Below, piece by piece: positions 27,135-32,343 of a DNA stretch of 32,343 nt; the first letter of the stretch is position 1, and the number at the start of each line of letters is the position of its first letter. The notes under the pieces were generated by a model. That model made no database searches, was not told the origin of the DNA, and was given only the letters and a program-made list of their open reading frames with translations. Source of the stretch: Klenkia terrae (GTDB taxonomy: Bacteria; Actinomycetota; Actinomycetes; Mycobacteriales; Geodermatophilaceae); assembly GCF_900491935.1 (NCBI RefSeq), contig NZ_UEXK01000004.1, positions 2,986,273-3,018,615 of the forward strand. Reading direction: 5' to 3'. The translations under genes were made by a program, and so were the position numbers.

Positions 27135-27896
27135 GTGTACGCAGAGGAACGCCAGGAGCACATCCTGCGGGCCGCCCGGTCCATGGGCCGGGTGGACGTG
27201 GGCGAGCTGGCCGTCGAGCTCGACGTCGCCCCCGAGACCATCCGCAAGGACCTCACCGCGCTGGAGCGGGTCGGCGTCCTGCGGCGGGTGCACGGCGGGG
27301 CGATCCCGGTCGAGCGGCTGGGGTTCGAGCCGCCGGTGGCCGCGCGCGACGTGGTGCTGACCGCGGAGAAGGAGCGGATCGCCAAGGCCGCCATCGCCGA
27401 GCTGCCGGAGGAGGGGGCGGTGCTCATCGACGCCGGCACCACCACCGCCCGCCTGGGTGACCTGATGCCCACCGACCGCGAGCTCACCGTGGTGACCAAC
27501 GCGCTGTCGCTGGCCGGCCGGCTGGCCGCCTTCCCCAACCTCACCGTGCTGCTGCTGGGCGGGCGGGTGCGCAGCCGCACGCTGGCCTCGGTCGACCCGT
27601 GGGCCATGTCGGCGCTGGCCGGCATCTACGTCGACCTCGCGCTGCTGGCCACCAACGGGGTGTCGGTGGAGCGCGGGCTCACCACCCCCGACCCGGCCGA
27701 GGCGGCGGTGAAGACCGCGATGGTCGCCGCGGCCCGCCGGGTCGTGCTGCTGGCCGACCACACCAAGGTGGGCCGGGACCACTTCGCCCGCTTCGCCGAG
27801 CTCGACGCGGTGGACCTCCTGATCCCCGACCCCGGGCTCGACGAGCGGACCGCCGCCGAGCTCGCCGACGCCGGCCCGCGGGTGCAGCGGGTCTGA
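27135..27896 (+). CDS. DeoR-family transcriptional regulator
   Basis: DeoR regulators repress sugar-use operons and are released by a phosphorylated sugar. The 253-residue product begins YAEERQEHIL, the standard family opening, followed by a winged helix (GRVDVGELAVELDVAPETIRKDLTALERVGVLRRVHGGA) and the C-terminal sensor domain with DAGTTT near residue 98-103, VVTNAL, LLGGRV and LADHTKVGR. The start is GTG 27135 with GAGGGG upstream; GTG 27129 is an alternative. It lies 68 nt before PTS EIIB and EIIA genes on the same strand and probably controls them. A PTS product such as a hexitol or fructose phosphate is the likely ligand (inference). Confidence 0.92.
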   Translation: MYAEERQEHILRAARSMGRVDVGELAVELDVAPETIRKDLTALERVGVLRRVHGGAIPVERLGFEPPVAARDVVLTAEKERIAKAAIAELPEEGAVLIDAGTTTARLGDLMPTDRELTVVTNALSLAGRLAAFPNLTVLLLGGRVRSRTLASVDPWAMSALAGIYVDLALLATNGVSVERGLTTPDPAEAAVKTAMVAAARRVVLLADHTKVGRDHFARFAELDAVDLLIPDPGLDERTAAELADAGPRVQRV

Positions 27897-27964
27897 GGCC
27901 CCGGCCCCGGTGCCGGGGTGACAAGCTGGACGCCGTCGTCCCCTCACCCGCAGGAGCTCACCCC

Positions 27965-28273
27965 ATGCCGAGCATCGAAGGCTCCCAGGTCCGCAAGCTC
28001 GTCATCGCGTGCGACGCGGGGATGGGCAGCAGCGTGCTGATGGCCAACCAGCTGAAGAAGCGGCTCAAGGACAACGGCGTCACGATCGAGCACAGCCCCA
28101 TCGACGCCATCCCGGCCGACGCCGACCTGGTGCTCACCCACACCAAGCTCGCCGACCGCACCCGCGCGCACGCCGGGGACCGCCCGGTCGTGGCGTTCAG
28201 CGCGTTCATCGGCGACCCGGCGGTCGACGGCGTCGTGGCCGCCATCCACGGCGGCACCACCATCGATGGCTGA
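27965..28273 (+). CDS. PTS EIIB domain protein, mannitol-type
   Basis: EIIB takes phosphate from EIIA onto a cysteine and gives it to the sugar bound by EIIC. The 102-residue protein has the P-loop ACDAGMGSS with phospho-Cys16, as in the EIIB part of MtlA, and a typical Rossmann-like remainder (VLTHTKLADR, GDRPVVAFSAF). In MtlA this domain is fused to EIIC; here it is a free protein. The ATG follows AGGAG at 8 nt, and the end overlaps the EIIA gene by 8 nt. The 68-nt gap before it holds a short CCCCGG/CCGGGG repeat and no clear promoter. Confidence 0.9.
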   Translation: MPSIEGSQVRKLVIACDAGMGSSVLMANQLKKRLKDNGVTIEHSPIDAIPADADLVLTHTKLADRTRAHAGDRPVVAFSAFIGDPAVDGVVAAIHGGTTIDG

Positions 28274-28712
28274 GCTGCTCGCCCTGCTGGACCCCAGCCG
28301 GATCCGGCTGGACGGCCGGGCGGCCGACCGCACCGAGGCGGTCCGGCAGGCGGGGGAGCTGCTGGTCGCCGCCGGTGCCGTGACCCCGGACTACGTGGCC
28401 AGCATGCTGGAGCGCGAGGACTCCGTCTCGACCTACATGGGCGAGGGCGTGGCCATCCCGCACGGCACCAACTCCGGCAAGCAGGCCGTGCTGGCCGACG
28501 CGTTGACCGTCGTCCGGTACCCCGCGGGCGTCGACTGGGGCAACGGCACCGCGCACGTGGTCATCGGCATCGCCGCCGTGGGGGAGGGGCACCTCCCGGT
28601 GCTCGCCGCGCTCGCCGACGTGCTGGTGGACCCCGAGCGGGCCGCCCGGCTGCGGGCGGCGACGTCGGTGGACGACGTGCTGGAGCTGCTCACCGCCGAC
28701 GTCGAGGACTGA
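28266..28712 (+). CDS. PTS EIIA protein, mannitol/fructose type
   Basis: EIIA receives phosphate from HPr and passes it to EIIB. The 148-residue product has the phosphohistidine motif GVAIPHGTN (His66) and the family C-terminus (HLPVLAALADVLVDPERAARLRAA). MtlF and the EIIA part of fructose/mannitol permeases are the nearest relatives. The ATG lies inside the EIIB gene (8-nt overlap), so the two are coupled. No EIIC, EI, HPr or sugar-phosphate dehydrogenase gene follows, so either the permease is elsewhere or the pair has a regulatory role. Confidence 0.9.
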   Translation: MAELLALLDPSRIRLDGRAADRTEAVRQAGELLVAAGAVTPDYVASMLEREDSVSTYMGEGVAIPHGTNSGKQAVLADALTVVRYPAGVDWGNGTAHVVIGIAAVGEGHLPVLAALADVLVDPERAARLRAATSVDDVLELLTADVED

Positions 28713-28727
28713 GCCGGTCCGGGCTGG

Positions 28728-28733
28728 CACGAT
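28728..28733 (+). promoter_or_regulatory. Possible leaderless -10 variant (CACGAT)
   Basis: CACGAT is followed by 6 nt and then GTG at 28740, the same arrangement as before the photolyase gene. It suggests that the downstream gene is separate from the PTS operon, although the gap is only 27 nt. Confidence 0.3.
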
Positions 28734-28739
28734 GCCCGG

Positions 28740-29459
28740 GTGCAGCCGTACCAGCCCCAGCCGCAGCAGTTCCAGCCCCAGTTCCAGGCCCAGCCGCAGA
28801 TGGCCCAGCCGCACATGCCGCCGCCGCAGCAGCAGTGGTCCGGCCCGCCGCCCGGCCTGGTCGCCCCGCTGGGACCGCCGGAGCGGGTCCCGGACGGCGT
28901 GCGGATCGGTGCGCTGGTGGTCCTGGGCATCGCCCTGGTCGGCCTGTCGGCGTTCGGCGGCTACGAGGTGGCCTTCTACGGCGGCAACAAGCTGCAGATC
29001 CTGCTGTGGTTCCTGCCGGCGATCATCGCGATGCTGGCCATGACCGCGATCCTGCAGAGCACGGTCTACTCCGTGCGCAGCGACGGCTGGGTGCTCGAGG
29101 GCACCGGGGTGCTGGGCCGGCAGGGCATCGCGCTGACCCGGCTCACCTCGGTGACCGCGACCGCCGCCGGCCGCGCGGTCCAGCTCGTGCTCCGCGACGA
29201 CGTGGCCCGGCTGACCATCGACACCAAGACCCTGCACAAGGCCGGTCCGGCGGTGCTCGACGTGGTCGGCCGCGCCGTGTGGGCCGGCCACGCGCAGGGT
29301 CGCTATGCGCTGCCCCGCACCGTCGCGGCGGTCTGGGGCATGCCCACGCGCGACGACGCCCCTGCCCGCGGCAAGGCCGGGGCGACCGGGCGGGCCCTGG
29401 CGGTGGTCGGGTTGCTGCTGCTGGGCACCGTGGCGGGCGTCGTCCTCGCGCTGGCCTGA
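28740..29459 (+). CDS. Membrane protein of unknown function with Gln/Pro-rich N-terminus
   Basis: The 239-residue product starts with a low-complexity Q/P-rich segment (1-35), then two transmembrane helices (IGALVVLGIALVGLSAF; LLWFLPAIIAMLAMTAIL), a soluble beta-rich middle (VYSVRSDGWVLEGTGVLGRQGIALTRLTSV...LRDDVARLTIDTKTL) and one C-terminal helix (LAVVGLLLLGTVAGVVLAL). The middle has the look of a bacterial PH-like domain, but I am not sure. No catalytic motif is visible. It follows the PTS genes closely on the same strand and is convergent with the antiporter gene. Confidence 0.65.
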   Translation: MQPYQPQPQQFQPQFQAQPQMAQPHMPPPQQQWSGPPPGLVAPLGPPERVPDGVRIGALVVLGIALVGLSAFGGYEVAFYGGNKLQILLWFLPAIIAMLAMTAILQSTVYSVRSDGWVLEGTGVLGRQGIALTRLTSVTATAAGRAVQLVLRDDVARLTIDTKTLHKAGPAVLDVVGRAVWAGHAQGRYALPRTVAAVWGMPTRDDAPARGKAGATGRALAVVGLLLLGTVAGVVLALA

Positions 29460-29467
29460 GTCGCCGG

Positions 29468-29506
29468 CCTGGGTCGCCGGCCCGGGTCAGAGCCGGCCGA
29501 CCCAGG
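29468..29506. terminator. Imperfect bidirectional terminator before the antiporter 3' end
   Basis: CCTGGGTCGCCGGC (29468-29481) pairs with GCCGGCCGACCCAGG (29492-29506) with one bulged base and a 10-nt loop. The right arm covers the last codons of the minus-strand antiporter gene. Confidence 0.5.
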
Positions 29507-31124
29507 AGTTCGCGGTCGCGGCCTCCTCGTAGTCCAGCTCCTGGAGCACCGCCCGCATGACCTCGTCGTCCAGGTGGCCCTTGTCGCGCTCCTCCATGAG
29601 CACCCGGCGCTGCACCTCGATGATCTCCTGCCGGACCCGGTGGAAGGTGCGTGCCCGCCGGCGGTCCCGGTCGCCGTCCTCGCCCTGCTCGGCCCGCATC
29701 GAGGCCGACATGGAGCGCGCCCGCGCCAGCAGGGGACCCCGGATCCGCTCGGCGACCGCGTGCGCCCGCTCGACCCCGACCTTCTCGACCAGCTCCTGCT
29801 CCACCTCGGCGATCCGCTCGAGGGCCGCCGCGGTCGCCCGCTCGGCCAGGTGCACCTCGGCGGCGGCGTCCCGCCGGGCCTGCCCGGGGTCGGTCACCCC
29901 GAGCACCCGGATCAGCCACGGCAGGCTGAGCCCCTGCACCAGCAGGGTGCCGATCGTGACCACGTAGGCCAGCAGCTGCAGCACCTCGCGGTCCGGGAAG
30001 TCCTCGGGCACCGCGGCGGCCGCCGCCAGGGTCACCACCCCGCGCATCCCGGTCCAGGAGATCACCGCCTGCTGCCGCCAGGTGGGCCGGTGCGAGCGGG
30101 ACCGCCGCTGCCGCCACGGGCGCGGCACCCGGCGCAGCCCCTCGACCAGGTAGACGAACAGCGGCCGGACGACGACCGCGGTGGCGAGCACGGCCAGCGC
30201 GGCGCCGGCCAGGGACCAGTTCGACCGGGCCGAGGCCTCCGCGGACTCCGCGACGCCGCGCAGCTGCAGCCCGATGAGGGCGAAGACGAGCGCCTGCAGC
30301 AGCAGGTCCAGGGAGGTCCACAGCGGCCGCTCCTGCAGCCGGCTGGCGTAGCCGGCCTCGGGTGACCGGTGGCCCAGGTAGAGCCCGGCCGCGACCACCG
30401 CCAGGACCCCGGACCCGGACAGCTCCTCGGCGACCAGGTACGCCGCGAAGGGGACGACGACCCCGAGCACCGAGGTGACCACCGGGTCGTCGAGCCGGAC
30501 CCGGACCAGGTGCACCAACACGCCGATGGCCAGCCCGAGGGCCACGCCGACCGCGACGGCCAGGCCGAAGGTGGCCGCGGCGTCGGAGGCGTCCAGCCCG
30601 AGGAGGACACCGCCGGCGCCGAACACCGCGGCCAGCGCCACCTTGTAGAAGGTCAACGAGGCGGCGTCGTTGATCAGGCTCTCGCCCGACAGCACGGTCA
30701 TCACCGGCCGCGGCAGGCCCAGCTGCCGGCCGATGGCCGCGGCCGAGACCGCGTCCGGCGGCGCCACGACCGCACCCAGCACGAGGGCGGCCGGCAGGCT
30801 CAACCCGGGGACGACGGCGTGCGCCACCAGGGCCACCACGACCGAGGTCACGACCACGAGCCCGACGCCCAGCTGCACGATCGGGCGGAGCAGGGCGCGG
30901 AAGTCGGCGTAGGAGACCTCCAGGGCGGCCGAGTACAGCAGCGGGGGCAGGACGACGGCCAGCAGCAGGTCGCCGTCGATGCTGAACTCCGGCACCCCGG
31001 GCACGAAGCTGGCCGCGAAGCCGACCAGCACCAGCAGCAGCGGCGCCTGCCAGCCCAGTCGTCGGGCCACGGCGGTCACCGCGACGGCACCGACGGCCAG
31101 TGCGAGCAGGGGGGCCACGTCCAC
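29487..31124 (-). CDS. CPA1-family Na+/H+ antiporter
   Basis: The protein should exchange protons for Na+ (or K+) across the membrane and so govern pH and salt balance. The GTG at 31124 follows AGAGGA and gives 545 residues. About twelve hydrophobic helices carry the family motifs APPDAVSAAA (PPDAV at 122-126) and GESLINDAASL with the ion-binding Asn152-Asp153. From about residue 400 a charged, helical cytoplasmic tail (EVHLAERATAAALERIAEVEQELVEK and onward) can form coiled coils and is likely regulatory. It is divergent from rarD across a 95-nt gap. Confidence 0.92.
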   Translation of the reverse strand: MDVAPLLALAVGAVAVTAVARRLGWQAPLLLVLVGFAASFVPGVPEFSIDGDLLLAVVLPPLLYSAALEVSYADFRALLRPIVQLGVGLVVVTSVVVALVAHAVVPGLSLPAALVLGAVVAPPDAVSAAAIGRQLGLPRPVMTVLSGESLINDAASLTFYKVALAAVFGAGGVLLGLDASDAAATFGLAVAVGVALGLAIGVLVHLVRVRLDDPVVTSVLGVVVPFAAYLVAEELSGSGVLAVVAAGLYLGHRSPEAGYASRLQERPLWTSLDLLLQALVFALIGLQLRGVAESAEASARSNWSLAGAALAVLATAVVVRPLFVYLVEGLRRVPRPWRQRRSRSHRPTWRQQAVISWTGMRGVVTLAAAAAVPEDFPDREVLQLLAYVVTIGTLLVQGLSLPWLIRVLGVTDPGQARRDAAAEVHLAERATAAALERIAEVEQELVEKVGVERAHAVAERIRGPLLARARSMSASMRAEQGEDGDRDRRRARTFHRVRQEIIEVQRRVLMEERDKGHLDDEVMRAVLQELDYEEAATANSWVGRL

Positions 31125-31206
31125 GCGGTGCGGTCCTCTCGTCGGGGATGGTTGCCCTCCCACCATGCCCGGGACGGTCGGCCCGGGAACTGTCGGACCC
31201 CCGACC

Positions 31207-31212
31207 TAGTCT
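31207..31212 (+). promoter_or_regulatory. Probable leaderless promoter of rarD (-10 TAGTCT)
   Basis: TAGTCT fits TANNNT and ends 7 nt before the ATG at 31220. No ribosome site lies between, so a leaderless transcript is likely. Confidence 0.5.
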
Positions 31213-31219
31213 TCGGGTC

Positions 31220-32143
31220 ATGAGCGAACGGCGCACCGGCGTCCTGATGGGCCTGGCGGCCTACGGGCTGTGGGGGCTGTTCCCGCTGTACTTCCCGCTG
31301 CTCGAGCCGGCCGGCGGGGTCGAGATCGTCGCCCACCGCATCGTGTGGTCGCTGCTGTTCGTGGCGCTGCTGCTCACCGTGCTGCGCGGCTGGTCGGCGG
31401 TGCGCCGCGCGGCCACCGACCGGCGCACCCTGCTGATCCTGGCCGGGGCCGCGGTGCTGATCACCGGCAACTGGCTCACCTTCGTGATCGCGGTGAACGC
31501 CGGCCACGTCGTCGAGACCTCGCTGGGCTACTTCATCAACCCGTTGGTCAGCGTGCTGCTGGGCGTCTGCTTCCTCGGGGAGCGGCTGCGCCGGCTGCAG
31601 TGGATCGCCGTGGGCACCGCGGCCGTGGCGGTGGCGATCCTGACCGTGGAGTACGGGCGGCCGCCGTGGATCGCCATCCTGCTGGCGGGCACCTTCGCCA
31701 CCTACGGCCTGCTCAAGAAGCTGGTCCGGGTCGACGCGGCGCCCGGGTTGTTCCTGGAGACCCTGATCCTCGTGGTCCCCGCACTCGTCGTGCTGGTGGT
31801 GCTGCAGGTCCGCGGGGCGAGCTCGCTGGGCGAGGCCGGCGCCGGGCACGTGCTGCTGCTGATGACCTCGGGCATCGCCACGGCCATCCCGCTGCTGCTG
31901 TTCGCCGCCTCCACCCGGCGCATCCCGCTGTCCACGGTGGGGCTGCTGCAGTACCTGACCCCGCTCATGCAGCTGGCCATCGGCGTGTTCGTCAACGGCG
32001 AGCCGATGCCGCCGGCCCGGCTGGCCGGGTTCGTGGTCGTCTGGCTCGCGCTGGCGATCTTCACCGTCGACGGCCTCCGGGCGAACCGGGCCACCCGCGC
32101 CGCCCGCCGGGACACCCTCGAACCCGCACCCGCCGGGCTCTGA
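31220..32143 (+). CDS. rarD: EamA/DMT-family transporter RarD
   Basis: RarD-type proteins are small-molecule exporters or permeases of the drug/metabolite transporter superfamily; their substrate is not settled. The 307-residue product has about ten transmembrane helices in two EamA halves and the RarD features GLAAYGLWGLFPLYFPLL at the start, EIVAHRIVWSLLF, GNWLTFVIAVNAGHVVETSLGYFINPL and STVGLLQYLTPLMQLAIGV. The ATG at 31220 is fixed by the -10 element 7 nt upstream. The gene is complete; the adapter-derived sequence begins 41 nt after its stop. Confidence 0.93.
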   Translation: MSERRTGVLMGLAAYGLWGLFPLYFPLLEPAGGVEIVAHRIVWSLLFVALLLTVLRGWSAVRRAATDRRTLLILAGAAVLITGNWLTFVIAVNAGHVVETSLGYFINPLVSVLLGVCFLGERLRRLQWIAVGTAAVAVAILTVEYGRPPWIAILLAGTFATYGLLKKLVRVDAAPGLFLETLILVVPALVVLVVLQVRGASSLGEAGAGHVLLLMTSGIATAIPLLLFAASTRRIPLSTVGLLQYLTPLMQLAIGVFVNGEPMPPARLAGFVVVWLALAIFTVDGLRANRATRAARRDTLEPAPAGL

Positions 32144-32184
32144 CGCGGGCCGCTGCCCGTCCGTCGGCCACCCGCCACCCCCCC

Positions 32185-32250
32185 CTGTCTCTCATACATA
32201 CCCCCGAGCCCACGAGACCAGAGAGGCACTTGTATGCCGTCCTCTGCTTG
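32185..32250 (+). other. Illumina Nextera adapter with i7 index (sequencing contamination)
   Basis: Bases 32185-32218 match the 34-nt Nextera transposase adapter read-through (from CTGTCTCT to CCCACGAGAC) with four substitutions. Bases 32219-32226 are CAGAGAGG, exactly the N708 i7 index. Bases 32227-32250 match the 24-nt i7 flow-cell primer (ending ATGCCGTC...CTGCTTG) with four substitutions. Element order and lengths are exact. This is not genomic DNA. Confidence 0.95.
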
Positions 32251-32343
32251 GAAACAAAATACCGACATCGATGTGCCGTCCGTCACCACCATGATGTTGT
32301 GCCCGTACGCGTTGCAACGCTATCCGGTCCGCTTCGATGACCC
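32251..32343. other. Unplaced tail after the adapter
   Basis: These 93 nt begin A-rich (GAAACAAAAT), as reads often do past the adapter end, and then continue with visibly lower GC than the contig. I recognise no gene. The tail could be low-quality read sequence or a chimeric join to another molecule and should not be treated as the neighbour of rarD. Confidence 0.7.

Noticed and set aside
26622-27947. 441-codon reading of the DUF5313 frame
   Set aside because: The upstream 309 codons run antisense through the DeoR gene and the DUF5313 promoter; the conserved DUF5313 opening lies at 27020.

Overview
The window looks like one contig of a very high-GC actinobacterium. Third codon positions are almost all G or C, and of the 33 genes whose start is visible 21 begin with GTG, 11 with ATG and one apparently with CTG. 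Gene content and order suggest Geodermatophilaceae or a close relative (inference; no 16S rRNA is present). From memory, the core follows the M. tuberculosis Rv3603c-Rv3579c block: DUF2520, panC, panD, coaX, lysS, lsr2, clpC, a YgiN-like protein where mhuD sits, mutY, disA, radA, lpqE, carD, ispD, ispF, cysS, rlmB. Lineage-specific differences are nadB-nadC placed between panD and coaX, and an iron-sulfur photolyase plus a UbiA prenyltransferase placed between the lpqE-like gene and carD.

Layout. 1-5536: a 5'-truncated DUF2520 gene, then panC, panD, nadB, nadC and coaX, all joined by 4-nt overlaps; this is one cofactor operon for pantothenate/CoA and NAD. 5559-10382: lysS, the nucleoid protein lsr2, and the AAA+ unfoldase clpC. 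10444-15646: genome maintenance, namely mutY, a small monooxygenase-fold protein, a membrane-anchored protein, disA (c-di-AMP synthase), radA, and an LpqE-like lipoprotein. 15733-18156: photolyase and UbiA, convergent. 18288-22767: carD, ispD, ispF, cysS, rlmB and a cupin gene, running tightly together. 22771-26150: a DUF445 protein, a membrane HtrA protease and a small membrane protein. 26167-29459: tRNA-Thr(UGU), dodecin, a DUF5313 membrane protein, a DeoR regulator with PTS EIIB and EIIA but no EIIC, and an unknown membrane protein. 29487-32143: a CPA1 Na+/H+ antiporter divergent from rarD.

Regulation. Several genes (lysS, the 11786 gene, photolyase, cysS, the 28740 gene, rarD, the DUF5313 gene) carry a -10-like hexamer 6-8 nt before the start codon, as expected of leaderless transcripts. 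Strong inverted repeats mark the ends of lsr2, clpC/mutY, cupin/DUF445 and htrA.

Both window ends look artefactual. Bases 32185-32250 are a mutated Illumina Nextera adapter containing an exact i7 index, and bases 1-39 form a perfect fold-back that breaks a conserved Rossmann strand. I saw no mobile element, CRISPR array, prophage or riboswitch, and no clearly new multi-gene system. The most unusual biological leads are the PTS EIIB-EIIA pair without EIIC, the probable CTG start of ispD, the shared promoter block of lysS and cysS, and the repeat cluster before lsr2.
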